DNA from: Cerioporus squamosus
Taxonomy: Eukaryota; Basidiomycota; Agaricomycetes; Polyporales; Polyporaceae
DNA: 16,094 nt
Assembly (NCBI GenBank): GCA_022592435.1
Contig: JABYQS010000650.1
Span: 1-16,094 of the forward strand
Reading direction: 5' to 3'
Below are positions 1-9,854 of this stretch, one piece after another. Position 1 is the stretch's first letter; each line of letters starts with the position of its first letter. The notes beneath the pieces are model-generated. The model was not told where the DNA came from. It saw only the letters and a list, made by a program, of their open reading frames with translations, and did not search any database. The position numbers were made by a program, and so were the translations under genes.

Positions 1-2040
1 CCCGCAGGAGAGGTGCTGGTTAATATCATGCCCGGTGATATGTCAGATATTAGCGAATGCTTCCGTGGGCGGTCTTCGCCTTTCTTAGACCGTATCTTTG
101 CTGCGTTGCGATGGTGTCACGCTCTGCGACCGCGTCCCTGTGTGCTCGTCGCGCTATGCTGGATATGTTCGCCCTTGTTCACATCGTCCGGGTACTTGCG
201 GATTGGCATGCTCCGCGAGACGCTGATATCGGGGCGGCCAATCCCTTCGAACGGCTCGGAGTCGTACGGTCGAGCATTTACATAGATATCACGCCATGGG
301 CAATGAGCTAACCGCCCATGTGTCCTACTCCTTCATAAGTATCTCTGCTATAGGACGCTGAGTTTCTCATTTTCCGGTGTTGGTGTAGCTCTTTCTCATC
401 ACTGTTCCATACCATGCTGAAGACATTTACAGGGTCTGCGGCGGTTGATCGGCGAGCGCACCGACGAATCGTCCAGAACCTGCAGTCTGCTCGTACGATA
501 GCCAGCATTTATCTGCCGCCGCTTCGAGGCCGGTGAACGCTAGACTCCAGCCTATATCACGCCCTCGCATATTCTCTCACTCCTACCTGCTCCTACCTCA
601 AGAATGCACCCGCATGCAAACAGTACGGCCCTCGACCTCGCGTTCGCTCAATCTATCAGCGCGCCACAATTTGTACGGCGTGGTTACGGCACACCTCCCA
701 CGGGTACACAGAAGTATGCTTGAAGCTTCCCGTGAAGCCATGTTATGCCATATCCGTGCGTTTCTAGCTTTACTCCCCTCCACGCTAGTCGGCCGATGGT
801 CTGGATTGACTAGCAAAGGCCGTTCTATGAGACTCGAGCGTGGGTCCTCGTCTCGGACTCTTTGTACGGCAAACCAACGATCCAGTCCGGATCAAGTCAC
901 TTGCACTTGCCGGTGGGCAGTTATGCCACGGCGCCGACCCGCAGACACAGAAAGAACTGAATGTACTCGCCGCGTACACGTTGCCGCGAAGAGGTGAATG
1001 CCGTTTGCTTGTCTCCCGGCGGCGAGCCTCGGTGCGTCGATTTGTCTTCCCCCCTTTCTCCGTTTTAGTGTCGCTGACGGTGTCATCCTCCTCGACGATT
1101 CGCTTAGGCGCCAGTTCACACAAATCTTTGGTTCGCCGTTCTGCCGCAACTATCAGTACACATGAGCAGGCCTGAAGTGTCGGTACGTCCGTCCATGCTA
1201 GCCGCTTGTAGTCCGAGCTCACGCCGCCGCGTCACGTTCCAGTCATCCCAGCCTGGCTGACGTGGTTCCCACTGGCAACTGGTTCTGTCAGCACCGGCCG
1301 ACAAATTTTTTGCGCGGCTTGCGGACTTACTCAGTCTATATTCAGACACCTTCATCGCGGCCGTGAATTCCCACACGGAACATGGATTGCGCTGAGCGGT
1401 GCCAGGTGGGATACTTACTTCAAAAGTTCAGAGTGATCCTCGGTATATGTAGGATCATCTTTCGTCCTCCTCCGCCGGATATGGTTTGATTTCATTTTTC
1501 CAGCGCACCCACCTCACGTAGCTCCGAGGTTGCGTTCTCCTCTAATACGTTGTCCGGTCGGAACTCGAACGAGGGGTTACGTGGAGGAGGCTTACGATTG
1601 AGCACCGCCACTGCACACTTCGGGCGCTGCCACAGCGAGGAGGGAGCCGCCCGCTCTCCGAGTCTCCCCTCGCCGCGACGAACCATTGGGGCGGGGCCGG
1701 ATGAATCACACGGGACGCCGTCATCAGTACTGTGCTTAGGACTGTATGTCAGCACTGTGTCAGCGGCAGGTGGCCGGGCTCACGAGTCAGCATGGCCACG
1801 TCGGTGCTCAGCGCTCAGCCTTCAGGTACGCCATCCATCCTGCGCACAGTCAGAAGGGTTTACATGTCACCTCGGACAGCATACTTTGTGCCTGACTGCC
1901 ACTAGTACTGGCATCCCCTCTGCTCAGTAAGTACTGCTCAGCGCCGACCCCGCCGTGCTCCCGCGGCAGCTCCGTGAACTCTAATCGTCCCCGAATCCTT
2001 CAGGTTGAACCATTGTTCCACGACTCTGATTCCACCAACA
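1..2040. other. Gene-poor stretch, nothing assigned
   Basis: Two kilobases with only short overlapping open frames on both strands, the longest about 150 codons. None shows a recognisable domain, a steady codon preference or a phase-consistent exon chain. I saw no terminal repeats or transposase motifs. It could be intergenic DNA or a much-decayed insertion. A short lineage-specific gene cannot be excluded by eye. Confidence 0.5.
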
Positions 2041-2052
2041 TTTACTCTTCGC

Positions 2053-2523
2053 ATGCCGCGTCCTTCATCTCTGACCAATCGCATCTTCCAGCCTTCCTCG
2101 GGAGCCCCGCGCTGCGTACGACGCGAACAACTCTCGTCCACACGAACTCAGCCGTCCCTGCGTTCTCGCGACTTCTCATCTGTCAAGCACATCCTCGAGG
2201 ACATCCAAGCTCGCTCGCCACATGGCCACCGTCCACCTCCAATCTGGTGTGGTCCATCACGCGCCCACCGAGCACACCGGTGCTGGGATCCCCGGCTGGC
2301 AATCTGGCAGCCCGCGCATGGCCGAGATGATACAGTTTCGTTCTTCCATCCACATACGCGCCATGTACACAGGAAGAGGCAGCCTGACCCAGGAACTCCA
2401 GGCTCTCTCCTGCTGCCGTCTGCGGCTTCGCTCCTGCGCAATCAACCCCCTCTATCCGCGACGCCGTACTCGGGAAGGCAACGCCAGCACAGCTCCGCAT
2501 CCGCTCCCGGGCGAAAACTCTGA
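2053..2523 (+). other. Exon-like open frame, unassigned, possibly a gene remnant
   Basis: An ATG-started frame runs 156 codons to a stop at 2521-2523. Its first 55-60 codons have the C-ending codon preference seen in the sure genes here. They encode an Arg/Ser/Thr-rich, acid-poor start followed by an amphipathic stretch (SSVKHILEDIQARSP). That pattern resembles a mitochondrial presequence and its following mature start. After about position 2230 the frame loses this character, and the other two frames are also open, so no full gene can be built. It may be a first exon whose partner exons I cannot place, a decayed gene, or chance in GC-rich DNA. No family recognised. Confidence 0.2.
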
Positions 2524-2927
2524 CGTCCAGAATTTGTCCGGTGGGAGACCCAATGCGGATACCTCAGGCTCTTACTGCATGCTCATAGATGCTCATATGC
2601 ATTGCTCATGCCCAGCGTCCCCCCGGACGCCACCCCCACAACAGCCGCGCACGCAACAACCTCCGCGCCACAGACCCCAACGCCTTGGACGAACCCGAAG
2701 GCCAGGCTCGGTCCTTACGGCAAGGCATACGGTATCGATACCACCCACTTCCCTAAGCCTTCTATCGCGACGACGCGGCGCAGTGCGCACCCTCCCGTTG
2801 CACTCATCAAGTTCGAACTTCGCCGCTGGCACCCCTGGCGACTCGCACTCGCGACGACCTGCATCCCAGGTCGCGCGAACGTCGCATCCTTCCCACTACG
2901 GAGCGGCCGCAGGCTCTCTGAGTCTCT

Positions 2928-3114
2928 GTCTCGTGTCTCGTCGCGCGTCCGTCTCTCTGCAGGCTTCGCACCCGAGCTCAAACCCCAAACCTTGTTCCCG
3001 GTGTCCCTGGCTGTACGGTCTCGTGCCTCGTCGCCTGTCCGTCTCTCTGCAGGTAGCAGGCTTCGCCCCCGAGCTCAAACCCCAAACTTTGTTCCCACTG
3101 TCCATGGCTGTACG
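2928..3114. repeat. Tandem duplication, two copies of about 90 and 97 bp
   Basis: Copy 1 spans 2928-3017 and copy 2 spans 3018-3114, directly adjacent. Both begin with GTCTCGTGYCTCGTCGC, continue through GTCCGTCTCTCTGCAGG and GAGCTCAAACCCCAAAC, and end in TGGCTGTACG. Copy 2 has an extra insertion of about 7 bases after CTGCAGG and several point differences, so the duplication is not brand new. The unit is pyrimidine-rich on the plus strand, and CTCTCTGCAG resembles an intron acceptor, but no exon follows it. No third copy is seen in the window. Confidence 0.85.
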
Positions 3115-4276
3115 CACGTCGAACTCTCCACCGCGAGGTGCTCGTCCTGCTCTGGTTGGCTGTCGCCCCACTCTGGGCCGCACTGCTCCCTTCTACATAC
3201 TGTGGTCCACAATCGAAGAAAGGCTATCCGCCAGGGCAGACGGGTATCTGCAGGCGCCCCTCTGAGCCCTCCGTGTCTCGCGGCATGCTTGCGTGTACGA
3301 ATCCAAGCCCGAAGGCCTGCAAACTGCTCCATAGCACTCCCGGTAACGTCATGTCCTTCTCCTGGAAGTATAATGGCCAGTAGGGAGCGCCTCAGAGCTG
3401 GAGTCACGGTTTGACTGCAATACAGGAGGTTGGGTTGCACAAAGGGATACTTACCCTCGCGGCGTCGCAAAACATTCGGCCACTTGTACTGCTTCTCCAA
3501 TGTCATTGCTGCAACCCTCCGATTAATGATCTCCAGAAGGTTACGGTATCGCATACAAGCATTGGGTATGGCAGCGCCTGTCGAGCGTCGGCCGAACCTA
3601 TCGCGTTGGGATAAAGCCTGATAAAGCCGCAACTGGTGGTGATCACACCTATCTGCCAAGTCTGAACGACGCACACCAAAGTCTATTGGAACCTGCATGC
3701 TACAACATCATATGAGGTCCTGAGTATGTGTGCTAATAGGCTGTGGAACGCCTATGGAAGATCGAGGAATCATCGTAGACGGAATAAGTGAGGGGACACC
3801 ACCCCAGCAGGCGGCGATGGAACAGGCAGGAACTGCAACCCGAACGAGCCCAGAGGCAGAAGATACAAGTACAGTTGCGAACCGCGAGGCCGGAACAAGA
3901 GGGCGGTGGAAAGGGAAAAATGTGGGTTATGCGCATATACACACGTTGAAAGAGGAGGAATAAACACGTCGTAAAGGATACTTTCTATTCTACAGTTCGT
4001 TCGTGCTTGACGGAGAACCACGGAGGGCGCGAGGCGGCGTGGTGGTCGGAATGAGGATGCAGGAGGGGCGCACGCAGCCCGGGGTATGGTGACAAGTCAT
4101 GACGATGCGCGACATTACAGGACTGCGCGCACGCCAAGCTCGTCAGCCACCAGCACTGACATGCGACGCCAAAGAGGACACACACCTGTACAGATCCTAG
4201 AGACCAGCAGACAACGTCCCCGAAAGATGGAGAGGAGAGAAACCGGAGGAGCGAACAAGCGACAGCGGTGTGTGGC
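3115..4276. other. Gene-poor stretch, nothing assigned
   Basis: Open frames here are short (under about 80 codons, or tails of the longer frames from the left). One plus-strand frame with an ATG at 3754 gives about 69 codons of Glu/Thr/Gly-rich sequence ending at 3963. It has no motif, splice support or promoter that would make it convincing. From about 3750 to 4260 the plus strand is purine-rich. This would be the downstream flank of the minus-strand gene at 4277-4627. No mobile element or RNA gene seen. Confidence 0.45.
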
Positions 4277-4627
4277 TTAGTCTCGCCTGCTGAGCTCGGC
4301 TGGTGTGAGGTTGAGGATGAACGCGCTCTTGAAGTTCGCGGGGGGCTCGATGATTTTCACGGGCTTACGCGCGGCCTTCGCGTTGATTGCGAGGGAGGGG
4401 AAGGGACGGAGTGGGCGGGATGCAGGGAACGAGTGCTGGCGGGAGGGCACGGACCGGCCTTGGGCCGACGCAGCGAGTGGTGAGGAGACGCGAGGACGCG
4501 ACGCGGTGGGGTTGAATGGCGAGGGCACGGCGGCGACAGCGGTCATGACGGCTGCAGCAGTGGTTGTCAGAGTCAGCGGGGACAGACAGCAGCGGGCGAT
4601 GACGCGGGCGGGCGGCCACTCACTCAT
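4277..4627 (-). CDS. Small conserved-looking protein, function unknown, probably one intron
   Basis: The frame reads 116 codons unspliced from the ATG at 4627 to the TAA at 4277. Codon choice is strongly that of the sure genes here (AAC, TTC, CTC, ATC, GCC). A textbook intron lies just after the start: donor GTGAGT at 4623, branch CTGAC, acceptor CTGCAG ending at 4552, 72 bases. Splicing it leaves a first coding exon of only four bases (ATGA) joined in frame to 4277-4551, giving 92 residues starting MTVMTAVAAVPSPFNP. Because the intron is a multiple of three without stops, both forms are translatable. The protein is Ala/Ser/Pro/Arg-rich, then basic, and ends in KSAFILNLTPAELSRRD. There is no clear membrane segment or catalytic motif. 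I do not recognise the family. The coding call is fairly safe; the start and splice form are inference. Confidence 0.55.
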   Translation of the reverse strand: MSEWPPARVIARCCLSPLTLTTTAAAVMTAVAAVPSPFNPTASRPRVSSPLAASAQGRSVPSRQHSFPASRPLRPFPSLAINAKAARKPVKIIEPPANFKSAFILNLTPAELSRRD

Positions 4628-4757
4628 TCTGGCAGCGGGCGAAGTCGGGACGAGCTCGAGTGTTTTGTTATGGTTTTCTTCTGCGAGGCTGTCGAGTGGA
4701 GGGCACAGGCAGGGAATGCGGGGCAGGGCGTAAGGTGCGGGGAGAGATAGGCTGGGG

Positions 4758-4764
4758 TATATAA
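4758..4764. promoter_or_regulatory. TATA-box-like element between two divergent frames
   Basis: TATATAA reads on the plus strand, and TATATA also reads on the minus strand. It sits about 130 bases upstream of the minus-strand ATG at 4627 and 58 bases upstream of the plus-strand ATG at 4822. On the minus strand it is followed by a pyrimidine-rich leader, as is common at fungal transcription starts. Which gene it serves, or whether it serves both, cannot be decided from sequence. Confidence 0.45.
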
Positions 4765-4821
4765 CAGGAATCTGTGCGAAGAGGCGGCGCAGAAGAGAAT
4801 CCCCAACGAGTTGAGCTCTGT

Positions 4822-5608
4822 ATGCCTCCTTCCTCTTCCGGCGTGCGCGACGCGTTCCGACTGCCGAGATGGGCCACTGCGCGCCTACGCTGCCCTGTCC
4901 CCAACGCTTCGCACGACGTCAGCGTGCGATCTCTGCGCTCTGTGCCGCTCCCTATCGCTCTCTCCAGCCATCTCTCTCCTCTTCACGCACGGTCCCAGCT
5001 GGAGACCACGCAGGAGCTCGAAGCCCGCAGAGGGTGAATGACAGATGTGTCGCACGCATGTGTCATCACCTTGATCACATCCTCCGTGCTCTGCTTCCCC
5101 AACACTCCCAACAACGCCGCCGCCCACGGCACCGTCTCCTCGGCCGCATCCCCGAACAACGCCTCGTGCATTCCACGCGCCTCCCGTCCTGTCCCGCCGG
5201 GCTCGCAGTGGGTCTCCGTCACCGCGGCGGGCATTCAGCCTCTTTACTCCCATCTGCTTTCCGTCTCTTTCCGTCTGCATTCTTACTGCATTCTTACGAG
5301 TCCTCCGTCCACCCCAAGACTTCCTCCAGCCCCCAAAGCCTCCGAAACACCGAACACGCCCGGAGGGTTCGTTTCTGATACCCGCGCTTTCTCCTCCTGC
5401 TTTCTCTTCGGCACCGATTGTCCTCGCTCTTCGCCCTGCCAATGCTCTCCACCAACGTCTCTTCGGCATCACTATCGACGTTCCTCCTCCACGTCTCGTG
5501 ACGGACGCTGCAGCTGCAAGGATCACTGGTCGCAGTCCTGGCTATCTATACGCCCCCCTCTCTGCCCCAGCCTTCCCCCTACGGTCGTACAATGTCATAT
5601 CACGGTGA
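4822..5608 (+). CDS. Tentative two-exon gene, function unknown
   Basis: Model: exon 1 4822-5033, intron 5034-5208 (donor GTGAAT, acceptor GCTCGCAG, 175 bases), exon 2 5209-5608 with TGA stop. The phases match (212 + 400 = 612 bases, 203 residues). Support is the TATATAA box 58 bases upstream of the ATG, a phase-consistent join, and a long stop-free second exon with mostly pyrimidine third positions. The predicted protein starts Arg/Ser-rich with few acids, which would suit a mitochondrial presequence, and has a hydrophobic stretch near residues 80-100. Against it: the donor is not ideal, the intron is longer than its neighbours, no family is recognised, and other frames across the same DNA are also open on both strands. 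Treat it as a hypothesis. Confidence 0.22.
5257..5298. repeat. Two adjacent micro-duplications (10 bp x2, then 11 bp x2)
   Basis: CTTTCCGTCT is repeated back to back at 5257-5276. It is followed at once by GCATTCTTACT and GCATTCTTACG at 5277-5287 and 5288-5298. Two independent-looking slippage duplications side by side suggest a mutable pyrimidine-rich tract. They fall inside the second exon of the tentative plus-strand model, which weakens that model. Confidence 0.8.
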
Positions 5609-6831
5609 CAGACATGCCAGCATCCCGCGCACCTTCTCCTTGCCTTCTCGATGCTGAGATCACGTCTCAGTTGGGTCCAGGTGTCTCGTAGCCTGTACAT
5701 CTGTCTCCCGAATACATCGCAACACAGTACTAGTGTTCTGTATCATCACGCAAGTCAGCGTCCACAGCTTCTCCTGCAAGGACTATCAATCACCTGCCCG
5801 CAGGCACATCTTGCCTCTCTTCTGCGGCACTCTCAAGTGACCTGTCAACATAGCCCCCTTGCGAGGTTCTACCGCAGGTTTAACAGGTAGTCGGCCGCCG
5901 CCTGCAATGCACAGTACATACTGTACTTAAGCGTTCGCGCGAGCGTAAGTCGCTAAACCTCGCCCCGCTCAACGCTCCATCGTCCAGGCGTCTTCCTGCC
6001 TATTTGAACATAGAGTTCTGTCTCTCGGTGACTTCTTTGATCGCCAGCCAGTCTCTAGCCCGAATTCGCGACGCAGCCGCCTCGTCGATCGCACTCTGGC
6101 AAGTACATACAGTGAGTTGTAGCATGTGGATTGAGATAGCCTCGCAATGTACATGTGTCATTTGTCTAGACTTCTGCCGCCACTATATACACTAGCATAC
6201 ACGCTAGATCACGAAGTACAAAACGGAGGGAATCGGTACCGTGACAAACTAAGCGTCGAAAGACACCAACGTGTAAGAATTGTGTCCACGAAACACGCAG
6301 TTCGACGGAAGAGGGAATGGAGAGTACGGATAGATAGAATGGGGTAGGGGAGCTCTAAGTGAAAAGCATCGCCTAGCGGCAAGCTTCGACGAGAGACGGA
6401 GAGGAAGAGGAGGAGGGGATATGGCGAACACCACCAAGGAGAGGGATGTTGCCTAGAGTACAGCTGCTGTGAGCAGCGACTTCCGCAGCCTGGGATACAA
6501 TTCACCCCGACCAGCCCGAGGACGTCGTGCCGAGGTGTGATCAAATCCACTGCGCCTGCGCGACCGAGCAAATACGACGTGGGAGGCCGCGCACTGAAGA
6601 GGTGCGAGTGCGGCTGTTCGTCCTGGCGTGCGCTATAACGCGGCGAAGGCAATTAGGGCGGGTAGAGGTAGAGGGGGTGACGAAGGTGAAGGGTAATGCG
6701 AAGGACGCGGCAACGCAAGCCTGAGGAAAGGGTGACCGATAACCGACAACCGTTGTAGCCGGCGTCCATCTCGTCAGGTCCGGGTCGGGCGGGGACGGCG
6801 GAGCTGCGGCGCACGGGCCGCTGCGCGCCGA
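5609..6831. other. Gene-poor stretch, downstream flank of the Yippee gene
   Basis: Between the tentative model ending at 5608 and the Yippee stop at 6832, open frames are short or lack codon preference. The longest is a minus-strand frame of about 147 codons at 6209-6652, rich in Ser, Leu, Pro and Cys without a recognisable motif. The plus strand changes from pyrimidine-rich (to about 5900) to purine-rich (from about 6220). No RNA gene or mobile element seen. Confidence 0.45.
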
Positions 6832-7478
6832 TCACTGCACATCGACGAGGAGGTTGCGTTCGAGGATGTACTTCCCCTCCTTGTACTTCTGTGTAGGCTC
6901 GTATGCGTAGTCCTGGTAGAGGGGAAAGAGTCAGAGATCGTCAGCGCTCCGATCGCGGAGAATATGCGTGCGAGACAGCAAGACGAGAAAGGCTCACATA
7001 TTTCCAGCCGAGCGTCGTTCCGCACTTGCAGCAGTAGATATCACGAACGGTGTGGTTTCCGGTCGTCATCTGCCTGTCGTTGGGCTCACCCTCGACTACG
7101 TTCACACTGCGGGTGTGGCGTGGCGCATCGGGAGCACAGACAGCGATCGTTCGAGGGCATATGCCCATATATAGCACATTCAGATTTCGTCCAGGAGGAA
7201 GGGAACGGAGGAGATGAATGGTGAGCTCATGCCAAGGCTACGCGAGAGACACAACGACTCACACTCCGTCAAAGAGATATGCTCTGCCATGCTGCCCGTT
7301 GAATGCCTGTCAAGTATGCGCAGAGTTATGAGCATACTGTGGTGGCGGAGTGGGACGGCGGGGAAACGGAGGCACATACTCGGGAGATCATGGAGTGAAT
7401 GGTGGCCAGATGCGTCCTGCAAGTCGAGCATCCGTAGATGCGAGCACCAGAGAGGTAGCGACGGTAGCTCATGCCCAT
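6832..7478 (-). CDS. Yippee-family zinc-binding protein
   Basis: Four exons on the minus strand: 7380-7478, 7263-7306, 6998-7106 and 6832-6912. The introns are 73, 156 and 85 bases, and all use GT-AG. The joined frame is 333 bases, encoding 110 residues, a usual length for fungal and short animal Yippee proteins. The family's zinc signature is intact: Cys17-x2-Cys20, then exactly 52 residues, then Cys73-x2-Cys76. Other hallmarks are [12 protein letters not shown] (residues 40-51), TTLGWKY (78-84) and the end segment [13 protein letters not shown] (92-104). Yippee proteins adopt a fold related to the CULT domain of cereblon. Animal members localise to nuclei and centrosome-associated sites, but their biochemical role is poorly defined. 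The start at 7478 gives the expected short leader before the first Cys pair and has AAG before the ATG and G after it. The family call is near certain; exon ends are by inspection. Confidence 0.95.
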
Positions 7479-7832
7479 CTTGACTAAGTGTTGGGGGATA
7501 GGAGGAGCGGCGGCAGTTGGTTTGGTAGTATCCGAGGTGAACGGGCCTGGGACTCAATGGCAACAAAGACTCGAAAGTCGAGGGTCGAGCCGCGAACGGC
7601 AAAGGCTACTGGTCGGTAAGGTTGTTCACGGAGATGCACGTACGGGGCAGAGAGACGGCACTAGGGCGGTACCGGGTGAGGCTCTGGGGCTTCGGAAGCT
7701 CGGAGCGCGCGCAGCAGTACGTCAGGACGCGGTGAGTGTGTGGTGCGCAGAGAAGACTGTGCGCACACGAGAGGAGTTTACGGCCGCGGTAGATGAAGCG
7801 GGAAGAGGGGAGATGTCGGACGAGGGAAGGAG

Positions 7833-7839
7833 TTATATA
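7833..7839 (-). promoter_or_regulatory. TATA box, probably of the Yippee gene
   Basis: TATATAA reads on the minus strand, followed by a long pyrimidine-rich stretch down to the Yippee ATG at 7478. The distance of about 355 bases implies a leader of roughly 320 bases if transcription starts about 30 bases after the box, or a leader with its own intron. No convincing coding frame for another minus-strand gene lies between. Confidence 0.5.
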
Positions 7840-9854
7840 GGACGATGGACGTGTGAAGGGAGGTGATAAGCACGGGCAAGGCGCGTCGGGTGCACCAGGC
7901 CAGTCGCCCCAGTTCGGTCACTTGCCTCCTTGACTCGGGGCCACTCCCAAGGCCACCCGCCCACTGCATTCTCGACGCCCCCGTGGCTGGAACATGTGCA
8001 TCCCTGACCATTAAATCCGCCCTCGTACAAAGCCCATACATCTCCCTAGTACCGCGGTGCGCCCACCACACCTGACGCGCACGCCCGAAGCTGACCAAAC
8101 GCACAGTAGGCCCGCTAGTGGCAGCACAAATCCACTCTACACGCCTTTGCGCTGCGTGAACACCATGCGCGATCAGATAGCAACAGTCAGCTAGATCACT
8201 AGCATGCCGCCTGCATTCCTGCCCAGTTTGCGCCATGTGCACTGGTACAGCTTGTGTCAGGATGGCGTGTTCGCCGTGCGCATAGTCATGCCATCCATCT
8301 GTCTGTGCGCATAACTCACGCCGACCCAGACAGCGGACCTCCGCCGTGCTGGACTGGGATCGTGGTCGAATCATGGCCTTGTCACATCGCCTTGTGTCCG
8401 CACATCTGGAGCGCGTGTGACAGCGAATGCCTTGCGCGCGTGCGGGGTCCTGTGCGAGATAGGTCGGTACCCTTCCTCGTCTATTCCTCATAATGGTCCG
8501 ACGAACAGGGCCTGGGCGTGATGCCTGACACTTTTGCGTTTCGTAGGTTGACACCCGTCGCGGTTGTGCAAGCTTGGCATCGCGACAGTTCCGAGGATCC
8601 TGCAGCGACACATGGTAGCATGCGCTCTCGAATGATCTTTTCGGCGGCGCACGATCCCAGGGTCTCCCCGCAAGCTGGTGTGGGCAAGCGTATTTACGCC
8701 CTAACGCCCTCTGGAGTTCCTGCGGGCGTGTGCACTCAACGCCGCTTCGCTTATCTAGGAGCTATGGCTGACCAAGGACTCCCAGCGTCATGCTCGGTGC
8801 CGTCTGTGTAGTACGACAGTTCTAGCCCAGATGGGCTGCTACCGGAAGCATTGTCAGCTTGGTGCCTTGTGCTGCAGGCCCCAAAACTCTCCCGGGTTAC
8901 AGGTGCGTGCCACCCTTGTTCCCAGTCGTATGACAAAGGTTGTGAGCGAGTGCTCAGGCTCACGCTGCGTGGCTGTTAGAGGCTAGACCGTAAATCGCGG
9001 CCGCAAAGGACGACGTGAGCTCTACGCCGCCCCGTACATCTGATCGCCCAGCCAACCTGGACGACAAGGTGGACGTCCCGTGGTTCGTCTGGCCTGGCCG
9101 CCTCATTGTAGTCCACACGGTCGCCGCCATATCATCCGAAGTTCCCGTCGTCGTGTTGATCTCCTATATCCGGCAGCTGGCGGGTGGGAGGGAACTCTTG
9201 TTCACGCAGAGCCGCTGCCCGGCGCAAGGTCGCACCCCAGTGAGTAATCATCAGCATTGCCGCTCGAGTACGGTGCCAAACGGTAGATGAAACTTACCAC
9301 CTTTGGGGCAGTGACCCCACAAAGCTCGGGACCTCGAGGCGGAGGACCCACTAAGCTCGGCATCCGGTAGTGACACCAACCGCCGGATGTCGGTTCAACA
9401 TCCTGACGATTGCGCGGATAGGTGCGTCTTGAGTGTGGTTGTGCCGAAAAGGCTAGTACGGGCCCGCATGGGCCACATTCAAATGTGCGGCGGTGGGGAG
9501 TTGTCGCTGGTCATGATTGCAATCGGCCGTCGTGTCCTGCGCGAACAGACAAGCGGAGGGTCAACGTCTGTCTGTCGCTCCGGTCGTGATCGCAATATTT
9601 CTGTCTTGCCCAAGGGCCGATATTGTGATTCCGACCAACGAGCTGCGGTTCGAGGACCTACTCCACAGAAACGGCAGTCGGATGCAGGATGTCGGGTTCG
9701 TCCCAGGTGCATAAAGTCACTGCAGAGGACGCTGCAGGTCGGACCAACCATCCACTCATCTGTTCCTGGTGAACATCAGCGCTGCAGCAAACTTGCCTAA
9801 GACAAACGTCCTCAACAACTCAGGCTTTGTCCATCGTCCCTCTCGCATTCAATC
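7840..9854. other. Gene-poor stretch between Yippee promoter and kinase gene
   Basis: Two kilobases without a gene I can defend. A 277-codon minus-strand frame covers 7778-8611 but is Arg/Cys/Trp-rich with no motif and looks like chance. A plus-strand piece at 9015-9200 has good codon choice but begins at GTG and cannot be extended. A small inverted repeat, CATCCGG at 9361-9367 and CCGGATG at 9383-9389, could form a short hairpin. The kinase promoter should lie at the right end, but I see no clear TATA box there. Confidence 0.45.

Noticed and set aside
2222..3265. 347-codon plus-strand open frame
   Set aside because: It runs through the tandem duplication, whose two copies are read in different frames because of the insertion, overlaps other long frames and has no recognisable domain. 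Length alone is not evidence at this GC content.
4885..5526. 213-codon minus-strand open frame
   Set aside because: Gly/Arg-rich sequence of the kind produced opposite pyrimidine-rich DNA; no motif and unlike the codon use of the sure genes.
7778..8611. 277-codon minus-strand open frame
   Set aside because: Arg-, Cys- and Trp-rich with no motif, no codon preference like the true genes, and it covers the Yippee TATA box region; best read as chance in GC-rich DNA.
9361..9389. Small inverted repeat as a terminator or transposon end
   Set aside because: Seven-base arms around a 15-base spacer are expected by chance at this scale, and there is no partner element or flanking target duplication.
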